Shown here in pieces: positions 8,066 to 16,863 of a DNA stretch of 64,000 bases. The DNA comes from Dickeya dianthicola NCPPB 453 (lineage in GTDB: Bacteria > Pseudomonadota > Gammaproteobacteria > Enterobacterales > Enterobacteriaceae). The position numbers and the translations under genes are program-made. Each line of letters starts with the position of its first letter. The first letter of the stretch is position 1. The stretch is from NCBI RefSeq assembly GCF_000365305.1, contig NZ_CM001841.1, positions 621,551 to 685,550 of the forward strand. Reading direction: 5' to 3'. Under the pieces are notes generated by a model. It was not told the origin of the DNA, did not search any database, and saw only the letters and a list, made by a program, of their open reading frames with translations.

Positions 8066-8688
8066 TGAGCGAAAAATATTCTGTTGCTGTACAAAACGCC
8101 GGATTGGGCAAAAACGGGCTGGCTGAACGGGCGGGCTGGCTGACGGTCTATCATGTTGACCCGCTGACCCGTGAATATACCGGTGCCAGTTACGAGTATC
8201 TGATGATCGGCACTGGCCTACCGGCTGACAGTTACGTCGACGCACCCGATCTGCCCGGTGCGGGCCAGGCATTACGCAGAACGGCGGACGGTAGCGTCTG
8301 GGAACATGTGCCAGACCTGCGTGGTAAAACGGCGTACAGCACAACGAACGGACAGGCGCAGACAGTACAGGATATCGGCGCGTTGCCGGGCGGGTTAACG
8401 TTGCTGGCACCGGCGACGGCGTTTGATGCGTGGAACGGTGACCAGTGGGTGACCGACACCGGCGCCCAGCAGGCGGCCGCTATCGCGGTAGCGGCGCAAA
8501 CGCTGGCAGACCGTAAAGCGGTGGCCGTCGCCCGCATCAATGAGCTGAACTACGCGGTAACGCTGGGGATGGCGACCCGCGCGGAGAAAGACGCACTGAC
8601 CGACTGGCAAACCTACCTGGTGCAATTAAGCCGTATCGACACCGCCGCCGCGCCGGATATCGACTGGCCCGCCGCCCCGGAAAAATAA
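8065..8688 (+). CDS. G: Tail fibre assembly protein (gpG/Tfa-like)
   Basis: 207-residue chaperone predicted to help trimerisation of the upstream fibre. The C-terminal half has the Tfa pattern: LADRKAVAVARINELNYAV then MATRAEKDALTDWQTYLVQL and ending DIDWPAAPEK. The N-terminal half is variable, as usual for proteins that co-evolve with the fibre tip. The start overlaps the stop of H by one base (TAATG). Confidence 0.85.
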   Translation: MSEKYSVAVQNAGLGKNGLAERAGWLTVYHVDPLTREYTGASYEYLMIGTGLPADSYVDAPDLPGAGQALRRTADGSVWEHVPDLRGKTAYSTTNGQAQTVQDIGALPGGLTLLAPATAFDAWNGDQWVTDTGAQQAAAIAVAAQTLADRKAVAVARINELNYAVTLGMATRAEKDALTDWQTYLVQLSRIDTAAAPDIDWPAAPEK

Positions 8689-8693
8689 CCCCA

Positions 8694-8717
8694 CCTTGTA
8701 CCATCGCTGACACAAGG
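8694..8717 (+). promoter_or_regulatory. Ogr-type activator site for the FI operon
   Basis: Perfect inverted repeat CCTTGT, 12 bases, ACAAGG. The TTGT-N12-ACAA layout matches the P2 Ogr/P4 Delta binding site, which is centred about 55 bases before the start of transcription. Here that predicts initiation near 8760, about 20 bases before the FI start codon at 8782, as expected for the P2 PF promoter. The gene for Ogr is present at 15524. Confidence 0.65.
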
Positions 8718-8781
8718 CGTAATGAATGCGCGGTTGTGTCAGGCATTACACCATAGCAGACACCCAATTACGGAGGCTGCT

Positions 8782-9954
8782 ATGGCAACTGACTATCATC
8801 ACGGTGTGCGTGTCACCGAAATCAACGACGGCACGCGCACTATCACCACCGTATCCACGGCCATTGTCGGGCTGGTCTGTACCGCCGACGATGCCGACGC
8901 GGCAACCTTTCCCCTCAATAAGCCGGTGCTGATCACCGACGTGCTGACGGCCAGCGGCAAGGCGGGCGAGTCTGGCACGCTGGCGCGTGCGCTGGATGCC
9001 ATCGCCGATCAGGCCAAGCCCGTTATCGTGGTGGTGCGTGTGCCGCAGGGCGAGAGCGAGGCGGAAACCACGTCAAATATCATTGGCGGCGTCACCGCCG
9101 ACGGCAAGAAAACCGGCATGAAAGCCCTGTTGGCCGCGCAAGCGCAGCTGGGCGTAAAGCCGCGCATTCTCGGCGTGCCGGGCCATGATAACAAGGCGGT
9201 GGCGGTTGAGTTGGCGAGCATCGCCCAGAGTCTGCGCGCCTTCGCCTACGTCAGCGCCCACGGCTGCAAAACGGTGGCGGACGCCATCGCCTACCGGGGC
9301 AATTTTAGTCAACGTGAACTGATGGTGATCTGGCCGGACTTTGTGGCCTGGGATACCGTCGCCGATGCCGAGGCGACCGCCTGGGCGACCGCTCGCGCAC
9401 TCGGTCTGCGCGCAAAAATCGACGAACAAACCGGCTGGCATAAAACCCTGTCTAACGTCGGCGTGAACGGCGTCACCGGCCTGTCGGCGGATGTGTTCTG
9501 GGATTTGCAAGACTCGGCCACGGATGCGGGGCTGTTGAACCAGAACGCCGTGACCACGCTGATCCGCAAAGACGGCTTCCGCTTCTGGGGCAGCCGCACC
9601 TGTTCGGATGATCCGCTATTTGCCTTTGAATCCTACACCCGCACCGCGCAGGTGCTGGCCGATACGATGGCTGAGGCGCATATGTGGGCGGTCGATAAGC
9701 CGCTGACGCCCTCGCTGGCCCGAGACATTATCGAAGGCATCCGCGCCAAGCTGCGCGAGCTGGTCGCGCAGGGCTACCTGCTGGGCGGTGACTGCTGGAT
9801 TGATGAGAGCGTGAACAGCAAAGACACGCTGAAAGCGGGCAAACTCGCCATTGACTACAACTACACGCCGGTGCCGCCGCTGGAAAACCTGCTGTTACGC
9901 CAGCGCATCACCGACACATACCTGATGGACTTCACCGGCCAGGTGAGCGGCTAA
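8782..9954 (+). CDS. FI: P2 gpFI-like tail sheath protein
   Basis: 390-residue major contractile sheath subunit (P2 FI is about 396). Features include the N-terminal [18 protein letters not shown], a central [20 protein letters not shown], and the conserved C-terminal [14 protein letters not shown]-like element seen as [20 protein letters not shown]. The ATG at 8782 follows GGAGG at 8773-8777 and gives the expected N-terminus; the upstream in-frame extension lacks similarity. First gene of its own operon behind an Ogr-type site. Confidence 0.95.
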   Translation: MATDYHHGVRVTEINDGTRTITTVSTAIVGLVCTADDADAATFPLNKPVLITDVLTASGKAGESGTLARALDAIADQAKPVIVVVRVPQGESEAETTSNIIGGVTADGKKTGMKALLAAQAQLGVKPRILGVPGHDNKAVAVELASIAQSLRAFAYVSAHGCKTVADAIAYRGNFSQRELMVIWPDFVAWDTVADAEATAWATARALGLRAKIDEQTGWHKTLSNVGVNGVTGLSADVFWDLQDSATDAGLLNQNAVTTLIRKDGFRFWGSRTCSDDPLFAFESYTRTAQVLADTMAEAHMWAVDKPLTPSLARDIIEGIRAKLRELVAQGYLLGGDCWIDESVNSKDTLKAGKLAIDYNYTPVPPLENLLLRQRITDTYLMDFTGQVSG

Positions 9955-9965
9955 GGGGCTGAGAC

Positions 9966-10481
9966 ATGGCATTACCACGCACACTGAAATACCTGAACCT
10001 GTTCAACGACGGGAACAACTTTATGGGGGTGGTCGAGTCGTTCACGCCGCCGAAACTGACCCGCAAGCTGGAGAAATTCCGGGGCGGCGGCATGTCCGGC
10101 ACGGTTGATATCGATATGGGGCTGGACGATGGCGCCCTGGAATGTGAATGGCAGATTGGCGGCTGGGAGCCGCTGATCTTCAAGCAGTTGGGCACGGCAA
10201 AAGCCGACGGTGTGCAACTGCGATTTACCGGCTCTATCCAGCGTGACGACACCGGCGAGGTACAGGCGGTGGAGATTGTATTGCGCGGTCGTCATAAGGA
10301 AGTCGACAGCGGCGAAGCCAAGCAAGGCGAGAAAACCACCACCAAGATCTCAACCGTCTGTACCTATTACAAGCTGACCATCAACGGCGATGTGCTGGTC
10401 GAGATCGACATTCTCAACATGATTGAAAACATCGGCGGAGAGGACCGACTAGCCGAACACCGTTCAGCCATCGGGCTGTAA
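9966..10481 (+). CDS. FII: P2 gpFII-like tail tube protein
   Basis: 171-residue inner tail tube subunit (P2 FII about 172). It shows the family opening ALPRTLKYLNLFNDGNNFMG, the strand pattern EKFRGGGMSGTVDIDMGLDD, GRHKEVDSGEAKQGEKTTT and YYKLTINGDVLVEIDILNMI. It lies 11 bases after the sheath gene and is presumably co-transcribed with it. Confidence 0.95.
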   Translation: MALPRTLKYLNLFNDGNNFMGVVESFTPPKLTRKLEKFRGGGMSGTVDIDMGLDDGALECEWQIGGWEPLIFKQLGTAKADGVQLRFTGSIQRDDTGEVQAVEIVLRGRHKEVDSGEAKQGEKTTTKISTVCTYYKLTINGDVLVEIDILNMIENIGGEDRLAEHRSAIGL

Positions 10482-10541
10482 TGCGCTGCAGCACAGACAG
10501 TTTTGTCTGTGCTGGCCACTGATATTTTACCGGAGAACCCC

Positions 10542-10844
10542 ATGCAGGAACTGAACACTGAAAAGACCGTCACGCTCGACAGCCCACTGAAACGCGGTGA
10601 CACGGTGATTGACTCCATTACCATCCGCAAGCCCACCTCCGGCGCGCTGCGGGGCGTGCGCCTGCAGGCGTTAATGGAGATGGACGTCAACGCGGTAATG
10701 GTGGTACTGCCCCGCGTCACAGCCCCGGCCCTGACCGCCACCGAGGTGCTGGAGCTGGACCCGGCCGACCTGGTGGCGCTGGCGGTCGAGGTGGTCACTT
10801 TTTTGTTGCCGAAGTCGGCCCGGCAGGATTCCCCGGCGAGCTGA
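10542..10844 (+). CDS. E: P2 gpE-like tail assembly protein (zero-frame product)
   Basis: 100-residue tail assembly chaperone, the short product of the E/E' pair that prepares the tape measure protein for tube assembly. The ATG at 10542 follows GGAGAA and gives MQELNTEKTVTLDSPLKRGD; an upstream in-frame GTG is not supported. Near its end the codons reach the slippery sequence at 10799-10805, after which most ribosomes would finish at the TGA at 10842. Confidence 0.88.
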   Translation: MQELNTEKTVTLDSPLKRGDTVIDSITIRKPTSGALRGVRLQALMEMDVNAVMVVLPRVTAPALTATEVLELDPADLVALAVEVVTFLLPKSARQDSPAS

Positions 10845-10978
10845 CGGTAGAGGATTTGGTGGCGGACATTGCTACCGTGTTTCACTGGCCGCCCGCCGTC
10901 ACTGCGGATATGCCGTTAACCGAGGTGCTGACGTGGCGGCATAAGGCCATTTTGAGAAGCGGAGCCGGTGATGAGTAA
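10542..10978 (+). CDS. E': P2 gpE+E' fusion by programmed -1 frameshift
   Basis: Joined reading: bases 10542-10805, then re-reading of base 10805 in the -1 frame to the TAA at 10976-10978. The heptamer T TTT TTG (10799-10805) is in the correct phase relative to E for a -1 slip. The shifted frame is open for 57 codons (VAEVGPAGFPGELTVEDLVA, VFHWPPAV, LTEVLTWRHKAI) and has the E' motifs; it totals about 145 residues against about 142 in P2. Its stop overlaps the T start. The same frameshift is established for P2 and other tailed phages. Confidence 0.85.
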
Positions 10979-13808
10979 CAGTCTGCGTCTGCAGGTCGTT
11001 CTGGATGCAGTAGATAAACTGACCCGCCCGCTCCGTCAGGCGCAGGCGGGCAGCAAAGGGCTATCCACTGCCATCAAAGAAAGTCAGGTGCGCCTGAAAG
11101 CGCTGGACACGCAGGCCGCCCGAATTGATGGCTTCCGTAAAGCCAGCGCGCAGGCTGCCGTGGTCAGTAACAGCCTGAAGGGCGCCCGCGAGGAAGCGGC
11201 CCGCCTGGCAACCCAATTTGCCGCCACCGAGCGCCCCACCGCCCAGCAGGCGCGCCTGCTGCAACAAGCCAAAGACCGGGTTAACGAACTGCAGGATAAG
11301 TACAACGGCCTGCGCGTATCCGTGCAGCGGCAGCGCGAGGCGCTGAGCGCCTCCGGCATCGACACCAAAAAATTGAGCGACGCCCAGCGGCAACTGCGCA
11401 GCGAAGCACAGTCGGTGACCGATTCCCTGCAACGTCAGCAGCAGGCGCTGAAACAGTTGGGCGAGCGGCAGCAGAAGCTGAACGCCATCAAGGCGCGGCA
11501 TGAAAAGACGCTGGACACCCGCAACAAGCTGGCCGGCACCGGCGGCACGATGGTGGCGACCGGCGTCGCCACGGCGGCCCCGATGATTGCGCCGATCAAG
11601 GCGTATGCCGATTCAGAAGATGCCGCCACACAATTGGCTGGCTCCATGATGGGGCCGGGCGCCAAGGTGTCGGCGGAGTTTGAGAAAATCAACACGTTGG
11701 CCGTGTCGCTGGGCGACAGGTTACCCGGTACAACGGCAGATTTTCAGAACATGATGACCATGCTGCGCCGTCAGGGGCTGTCTGCGCAAAGCATCCTCGG
11801 CGGCACCGGCGAGGCAGCGGCTTATCTGGGCGTGCAGTTGAAAATGGCGCCCACCGAGGCGGCCGAGTTTGCAGCCAAGATGCAGGATGCGACCGGCACC
11901 GCCGAAAAGGACATGATGCCGCTGATGGATATCATCCAGAAGGGGTTTTACGCCGGGGTAGATCCGACCAACATGCTGGGCGGGTTTGCCAAGATTGGCA
12001 GCGCCATGTCCATCATTAAGAAAGACGGGATAGAAGCGGCAAAGATTTTTGCGCCCCTACTGGTCATGGCGGATCAGGCATCTATGGAAGGTGGTGCAGC
12101 CGGGAACGCCTACCGCAAGATTTTTCAGGCGGCGATGAAGACCGATAAAGTTAAAGATGTGAACGACGACCTGAAAGATAAAAAAATCAAAATTAAGTTC
12201 GATTTCACTAACGGCAAAGGCGAGTTTGGCGGGCTGGAAAAAATGTACGCCCAGTTGGGGCAGTTGCAGAAACTGAACACGGAAACCCGGCTGAAGGTGC
12301 TGAAAGATATCTTTGGCGACGATGCGGAAACCCTGCAAGCGCTGAACATCATGATCACCAAAGGGCTGGACGGCTACCGGGAAACCCAGGCCAAACTGGA
12401 GCAGCAGGCATCCCTGCGTGAGCGTGTAGACGCGCAGTTGCAGACGCTGGGCAATAAATGGGATGCGGCTACTGGTTCATTTACCAACGCAATGGCAAGC
12501 ATTGGCGCCACCGTCGCCCCAGACCTGAAACAGTTGATTGACGGGCTGGGCGAATTGGCCGGAAAGCTCAACGACTTTGTGAAAGCCCACCCGGTACTGG
12601 TCAGCAGCCTGTTTAAATCTGCGGCCGGGTTTGCCATTGCCGCCACCGCGATCGGCATCCTGTTTGTTGCGATAGCCTCAGTGATGGGGCCGCTGTCGTT
12701 GCTGAGAATGAGTCTGGGTATGCTCGGTTTGAAACTACCCACTCTGGGCGGTGCCGTGGCGCGTTTTGCCGGTCTGTTCGGTAGCGTCGGCTCTGTGTTT
12801 AGTGGCCTGGGGCGTCTGCTGCTGTGGCTGGTGGCCTCGCCGTTTGCTCTGCTGCGCCCGGCGTTGATGTTTGTCGGCGGGATCCTGGGAGCGTTGCTTA
12901 GCCCCGTTGCGTTGTTTATGGCGGCGGTTGTTGCTGTCGGGGTAGCGATTTACCAACATTGGGAGCCGATCAAGGCATTCCTGGGCGGCGTGGTAGACGG
13001 TTTTACAGCGGCTGCCGGCCCGATTGTGGCAGCGTTTGAGCCGTTAAAGCCGGTGTTTGCGTGGGTGGGCGATAAAGTCCAGGCGCTGTGGAAATGGTTT
13101 ACCGACCTGCTGGAGCCGGTGAAGTGGTCCGCTGCCGAACTGGATAACGCCGCCGCAATGGGGCGTAAATTCGGGGAGTTCTTAGCCGACGGGCTGAGCA
13201 AGGTCATGCACCCGCTGGATTCGCTGAAATCTGGGGTGTCGTGGCTGCTTGAAAAGTTGGGCGTGGTCAAAACCGAGTCGGACAAGCTGCCATCCGCCGA
13301 TGTGATCCAGAAAGCCCAGGATGCCAAAGCCGCGGCGACCGCCCCGGTTAATCCTACCAATGCGACACCCTGGGGCGCGCCGCCGGTCTACAGCCCATTT
13401 GCGGGCATGTATGATAGCGGCGGGATTATCCCCAGCGGCCAATTCGGCATCGTCGGGGAGAACGGCCCGGAGATCGTCAACGGCCCGGCGCGCATCACCA
13501 GCCGCCGCCATACAGCAGCACTGGCCGCGGCTGTACTGGGTGCTGCCGCTTCGCCGGTACTGGCCCAGCCGCTGCACCCGTTCAGCCTGCCAGCCAGTCA
13601 GTACGGCAGTGCTGGACAGGAATACTCAGCCGGGCGGTTAGCCACCGCCGCCCCGGTTACCGTCAATGCACCCATTTCGATTTATACCCAGCCGGGCCAG
13701 AACGCGACGGATATCGCCCGCGAAGTTGCCCGGCAGTTGGATGAACGGGAACGCCGGGCCAGAGCGAAATCACGCAGTAATTACAGCGACCAGGGGGGGA
13801 TCGGATGA
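10971..13808 (+). CDS. T: P2 gpT-like tape measure protein
   Basis: 945-residue tape measure protein (P2 T about 815), which sets tail length. The N-terminal about 180 residues form a Gln/Ala/Arg-rich coiled coil. A conserved phage-tail tape-measure domain follows (AYADSEDAATQLAGSMM, VSLGDRLPGTTADFQNMMTM, AAYLGVQLKMAPTEAAEFA), then hydrophobic segments around residues 550-680 and a C-terminal region with GIVGENGPEIVNGPARITSR. The start ATG at 10971 overlaps the stop of the E' frame; a GTG one codon earlier is possible. Its greater length predicts a tail longer than that of P2. Confidence 0.93.
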   Translation: MSNSLRLQVVLDAVDKLTRPLRQAQAGSKGLSTAIKESQVRLKALDTQAARIDGFRKASAQAAVVSNSLKGAREEAARLATQFAATERPTAQQARLLQQAKDRVNELQDKYNGLRVSVQRQREALSASGIDTKKLSDAQRQLRSEAQSVTDSLQRQQQALKQLGERQQKLNAIKARHEKTLDTRNKLAGTGGTMVATGVATAAPMIAPIKAYADSEDAATQLAGSMMGPGAKVSAEFEKINTLAVSLGDRLPGTTADFQNMMTMLRRQGLSAQSILGGTGEAAAYLGVQLKMAPTEAAEFAAKMQDATGTAEKDMMPLMDIIQKGFYAGVDPTNMLGGFAKIGSAMSIIKKDGIEAAKIFAPLLVMADQASMEGGAAGNAYRKIFQAAMKTDKVKDVNDDLKDKKIKIKFDFTNGKGEFGGLEKMYAQLGQLQKLNTETRLKVLKDIFGDDAETLQALNIMITKGLDGYRETQAKLEQQASLRERVDAQLQTLGNKWDAATGSFTNAMASIGATVAPDLKQLIDGLGELAGKLNDFVKAHPVLVSSLFKSAAGFAIAATAIGILFVAIASVMGPLSLLRMSLGMLGLKLPTLGGAVARFAGLFGSVGSVFSGLGRLLLWLVASPFALLRPALMFVGGILGALLSPVALFMAAVVAVGVAIYQHWEPIKAFLGGVVDGFTAAAGPIVAAFEPLKPVFAWVGDKVQALWKWFTDLLEPVKWSAAELDNAAAMGRKFGEFLADGLSKVMHPLDSLKSGVSWLLEKLGVVKTESDKLPSADVIQKAQDAKAAATAPVNPTNATPWGAPPVYSPFAGMYDSGGIIPSGQFGIVGENGPEIVNGPARITSRRHTAALAAAVLGAAASPVLAQPLHPFSLPASQYGSAGQEYSAGRLATAAPVTVNAPISIYTQPGQNATDIAREVARQLDERERRARAKSRSNYSDQGGIG

Positions 13809-14338
13809 TCAATATTAACTTGAGTGTCAGTGTCATGATGGCGCTGGGCCTGTTCGTGTTTGGCCTGCAAACCGTGCCGTACCAAGAGCTGCAGCGGCAA
13901 CGTAACTGGCGGCATGTCACCAATAGCCGCATCGGTCAGCGTCCATCCTGGCAGTTTATCGGGCCGGACAGTGACACGCTGACGCTGCAGGGCGTGCTGC
14001 TACCGGAAATCACCGGCGGCCGGCTATCGCTATTGATGCTGGAGAAGATGGCGGAGAGCGGGAAGGCATGGTCACTGATTGAAGGCACCGGCACGATTTA
14101 CGGCATGTATGTGATCGAAAGCCTGAGCGAAACCCGCACCCTGTTTTTTTTCAATGGCAGCGCCCGGCGCATTGAGTTCACCATCACGTTAAAACGGGTG
14201 GATGGAGATTTTGGGGCGGTGACCGGTAGTCTGTCGGAACAGTGGACCTCACTGAAAGACAGTGCGACCGGCTACGCCGACAAGGTGACCGCCGCTGCTG
14301 GTCAGGCTGTTGATGCGGTGAAGGGGGTGTTTTCATGA
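13805..14338 (+). CDS. U: P2 gpU-like tail tube terminator protein
   Basis: 177 residues from the ATG overlapping the stop of T (ATGA); an internal start at 13835 or 13838 would give the P2-like N-terminus MALGLFVFG and a protein nearer P2 gpU's 159. Core motifs are NSRIGQRPSWQFIGPDSDTL, LLPEITGGRLSLLMLEKMAE, GTGTIYGMYVIESLSET and RRIEFTITLKRVD. It is needed for tail completion and is followed by D with a 4-base overlap. Confidence 0.88.
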   Translation: MININLSVSVMMALGLFVFGLQTVPYQELQRQRNWRHVTNSRIGQRPSWQFIGPDSDTLTLQGVLLPEITGGRLSLLMLEKMAESGKAWSLIEGTGTIYGMYVIESLSETRTLFFFNGSARRIEFTITLKRVDGDFGAVTGSLSEQWTSLKDSATGYADKVTAAAGQAVDAVKGVFS

Positions 14339-15444
14339 GCCTGCTGGACCAGATGAGCACCGGCCGGGAGTCCGCGCCGGATTACCGTATCACCATCAGC
14401 GGCAAGGATGTGACCGAAACGCTGGACAAGCGACTGATGTCGTTGACCATCACTGATAACCGGGGGTTTGAGGCCGACCAGTTGGATTTAGAACTGGACG
14501 ACGCCGACGGGCAACTGATGCTGCCGCGTCGTGGCGCCCAAATTACCGTTTTTCTCGGCTGGAAGGGGTATGCGCTGACGAAAAAAGGCACCTTCGTGGT
14601 GGATGAGATTGAGCACAGCGGCGCGCCGGACCGGCTGACGGTGCGGGCGAGAAGCGCGGACTTTCGGCAGACGCTGAACATCAAGAGGGAAAAGTCGTGG
14701 CATCAGACCACCGTCGGCGCCATCGTGCGGGAAATTGCCGACCGGCACAAGCTGGTTGCTGCACTGGATGAGGCTACCGCCGCCCAGAAGGTCGAACATA
14801 TCGACCAGACCAACGAGTCAGACTGTTCATTTCTGGTGCGACTGGCAAAAGATCACGGCGCGATTGCCGCCGTAAAAGATGGGCGGCTGCTATTCCTGCG
14901 TCAGGGCCAGGGAAAAACAGCCAGCGGAAAGCCACTGCCGGCAGCGATTATTACCCGTGAAGACGGCGACAGTCACCGCTTTACCCTTGCGGATCGTGGC
15001 GCTTACACCGGTGTAGTCGCTAACTGGCTGCATACCAAAGAGCCGAAGAAAAAACAGGAAGTTAAAGTGAAGCGCCGCCGACGTCGCCGCCGAACGTCAA
15101 CGAAAAAGAAAAAGGAGCCGGAGGCCAAACAGGGCGAGTACCTGATCGGTACTGACGAAAACGTGCTGGTACTCAGTCGAACCTACGCCAATAAAGCTAA
15201 CGCCGAGCGCGCAGCTAAGATGCACTGGGAGCGGCTGCAGCGAGGAACGGCCAGTTTCTCTATCGATCTGGCGCGCGGCCGTGAAGACTTGTTCCCGGAG
15301 TTACCGGTCAAAGTCAGCGGCTTTAAGCAGGAGATTGACATGGCCGACTGGACGATCACAACGGTTACGCATTCACTGAATGACCGGGGTTTTATCACGT
15401 CTCTGGAATTTGAAGTAAAAATCGACAACTTGGATATGGAGTAA
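14335..15444 (+). CDS. D: P2 gpD-like baseplate hub protein
   Basis: 369-residue hub (P2 gpD about 387), structurally like T4 gp27. Motifs: SLTITDNRGFEADQLDLELD, LPRRGAQITVFLGWKGYA, LTVRARSADFRQTLNIKREK and SWHQTTVGAIVREIADRHKL. Around residues 236-262 there is a strikingly basic stretch with runs of Arg and Lys (RRRRRRR then TSTKKKKE), an exposed loop in this family. The C-terminus WTITTVTHSLNDRGFITSLE is typical. This is the last structural gene before ogr. Confidence 0.92.
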   Translation: MSLLDQMSTGRESAPDYRITISGKDVTETLDKRLMSLTITDNRGFEADQLDLELDDADGQLMLPRRGAQITVFLGWKGYALTKKGTFVVDEIEHSGAPDRLTVRARSADFRQTLNIKREKSWHQTTVGAIVREIADRHKLVAALDEATAAQKVEHIDQTNESDCSFLVRLAKDHGAIAAVKDGRLLFLRQGQGKTASGKPLPAAIITREDGDSHRFTLADRGAYTGVVANWLHTKEPKKKQEVKVKRRRRRRRTSTKKKKEPEAKQGEYLIGTDENVLVLSRTYANKANAERAAKMHWERLQRGTASFSIDLARGREDLFPELPVKVSGFKQEIDMADWTITTVTHSLNDRGFITSLEFEVKIDNLDME

Positions 15445-15523
15445 AATTATCTTTATGTGAATTTTATTCTGTATAATTAGTAAAACGTGAATTTATGGCT
15501 CTTTCGTTTGAGGATTCAGCAAA

Positions 15524-15739
15524 ATGATGAAATGCCCACTGTGTGGCAATGCAGCACACACCCGCTCGTCGTTTGAGGTCACCGACACGACAAAGGAGCG
15601 TTACAACCAGTGCACCAACATTAACTGCGGACATACGTTCATCAGTCATGAAACCTTTGTTCGCTCAATTGCGCGCCCCGGGGTCGTTCAGCACGTTGCG
15701 CCACATCCGAAAGGGCAACAGGTGGTAATGAATCTGTAA
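15524..15739 (+). CDS. ogr: Ogr-like late-gene transcription activator
   Basis: 71-residue zinc-finger activator of P2 late promoters (P2 Ogr 72 residues), working through the alpha subunit of RNA polymerase. The zinc ligands are CPLC near the N-terminus and CTNINC around residues 30-35. The stretch TDTTKERYNQC is nearly identical to P2 and the C-terminus HPKGQQVVMNL is family-like. GAGGA lies 9 bases before the first ATG; the second ATG at 15527 is an alternative. Target-like sites are noted at 8694-8717 and 4475-4498. Confidence 0.93.
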   Translation: MMKCPLCGNAAHTRSSFEVTDTTKERYNQCTNINCGHTFISHETFVRSIARPGVVQHVAPHPKGQQVVMNL

Positions 15740-15744
15740 TGAGC

Positions 15745-15785
15745 AGTATAAAAGCCCGTTTTTGACGGGCTTTTATACTAAAAAT
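15745..15785 (+). terminator. Terminator after ogr
   Basis: A 14-bp perfect stem (AGTATAAAAGCCCG / CGGGCTTTTATACT, 15745-15779) with a 7-base loop closes 6 bases after the ogr stop. The A/T-rich foot of the stem makes it suitable for both strands, so it may also stop transcription of the converging gene at 15799-16173. Confidence 0.8.
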
Positions 15786-15798
15786 ACGAGCCGATATT

Positions 15799-16173
15799 CT
15801 AACCTCTATGCACAATAGCTTCATTCAGAGCGTTAATAACATCATTGATGTATTTCCCATCTTGGCTTGATAGGGCTTGTGATTCTCCTGAAGCACTATT
15901 GAGAAAAACAATATAATTTGGACGGATAGACTTAAACCAAGCAATTGCAATTATAAATATTACCACCCCAATAGCTTTGAATAGTAATGTTCCCGCAGCG
16001 AAAGCAGTTATAATGCCTATTGCCGCTAGCACAACAGCGCCTGTTTTGGGGGGATTTGTCTGTCCGCGTTTAACTGATGTTACACCATTCATCGCATAAG
16101 TCGTTGAGCCAACCCTAAACCTTGCATTTGTGATGCTTACATTGCCGTCATTATAAAATTCTGTTTCTTCCAT
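15799..16173 (-). CDS. DUF6232-like small membrane protein
   Basis: 124-residue protein resembling the DUF6232 family: an N-terminal beta-rich part with NVSITNARFRVGSTTYAMNG and VTSVKR, two adjacent hydrophobic segments (about residues 45-62 and 64-82) and a C-terminal soluble tail with SQDGKYINDVINALNEAI. Function is not known to me. It is reverse-strand and A+T-richer than the phage structural genes, lying between ogr and the tRNA, so it is either prophage cargo or a leftover host gene. Confidence 0.6.
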   Translation of the reverse strand: MEETEFYNDGNVSITNARFRVGSTTYAMNGVTSVKRGQTNPPKTGAVVLAAIGIITAFAAGTLLFKAIGVVIFIIAIAWFKSIRPNYIVFLNSASGESQALSSQDGKYINDVINALNEAIVHRG

Positions 16174-16361
16174 TTTTGCCCCAGCCTATAACTTATTGTG
16201 AGTAGTGTTCTTAGTATAAAAAATATTAAAAAATAAGAATAGTTCTAAAATTTCATATCAAATTGTTAGTGTTAAAAGATAACGCCCGATGAAAATGGCA
16301 TAAGCAGGTTTTGTATCGTGGGTGTATCTGATACTCAGACGAAAAGAAGATGCATGAATTT

Positions 16362-16739
16362 TTAATTAGCGTATATCAGACTTTTGATATATGCATCAGC
16401 TTCATCGCCAAGCATAGGGCCTAGTTTTTTGCACTCCTTCCCGCCGCCTTTCACTGTGTAGCCTTGGTTTCCATCGGCGTTCAGCATTACCACGCTGGTG
16501 ATTGTTTCTGGCGGCCAAGGATTTTTATCAAACTGGCCAGAGCAAACCCCATTAAAAAATAAGCGGATAGTTTCCTCTGTGATCTGTGGTTTCTTTATCA
16601 CAATTGTGAGCTTGCCGCCTTCAAGGGAGTGGGACTTTGTTTGGTAGACCTTGATCAGCTCCTCAATCTTTTGCGGAACGGGGTCGGCCGCTGCGCTGAA
16701 TGTTGCGGCAATCAAGACTGACAGTAAGAATTTTTTCAT
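16362..16739 (-). CDS. Small exported protein of unknown function
   Basis: 125 residues from the ATG at 16739, which gives a classic signal peptide (MKKFLLSVLIAATFSAAA, cleavage probably after the Ala run before DPVPQ). The longer in-frame start adds a non-signal extension and is rejected. The mature part is about 105 residues with two cysteines (VCSGQF and GKECKKLG) that could pair in the periplasm. I do not recognise the family. It lies between a DUF6232-like gene and the tRNA at the prophage edge, so cargo status is plausible. Confidence 0.6.
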   Translation of the reverse strand: MKKFLLSVLIAATFSAAADPVPQKIEELIKVYQTKSHSLEGGKLTIVIKKPQITEETIRLFFNGVCSGQFDKNPWPPETITSVVMLNADGNQGYTVKGGGKECKKLGPMLGDEADAYIKSLIYAN

Positions 16740-16863
16740 CAGAGGTTGCTCCTGCATTGATTTGTTGAAGAAATCTATCGCCATTTTATCGCCACCATTG
16801 GTAGCATCAATAAAAAAGCCACCGCGTGAGGTGGCTTAATTATATGATTTTTATGCTGAAATT

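Larger units (their letters stand above)
1..16863 (+). mobile_element. P2-type prophage, late-gene half, ending at tRNA-Ile2
   Basis: Genes for tail completion, lysis, baseplate, fibres, sheath, tube, tape measure and Ogr occur in the exact order of phage P2. The left end (capsid, terminase, integrase, repressor) is outside the window. The right edge is placed at the 3' end of the tRNA-Ile(CAU) gene because in an integrated P2 genome ogr lies next to one attachment site and tRNA 3' ends are common targets. All structural frames read here are open, so the late region looks intact. The exact att core cannot be seen because the other copy is off-window. Reverse-strand, A+T-rich passengers are present at 2772-4406 and 15799-16739. 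Confidence 0.85.

Noticed and set aside
8732-8755. GGTTGT-N12-ACCATA as an alternative Ogr site before FI
   Set aside because: It is a weaker dyad, and a start 55 bases downstream would fall inside the FI coding sequence; the dyad at 8694-8717 fits both sequence and distance.
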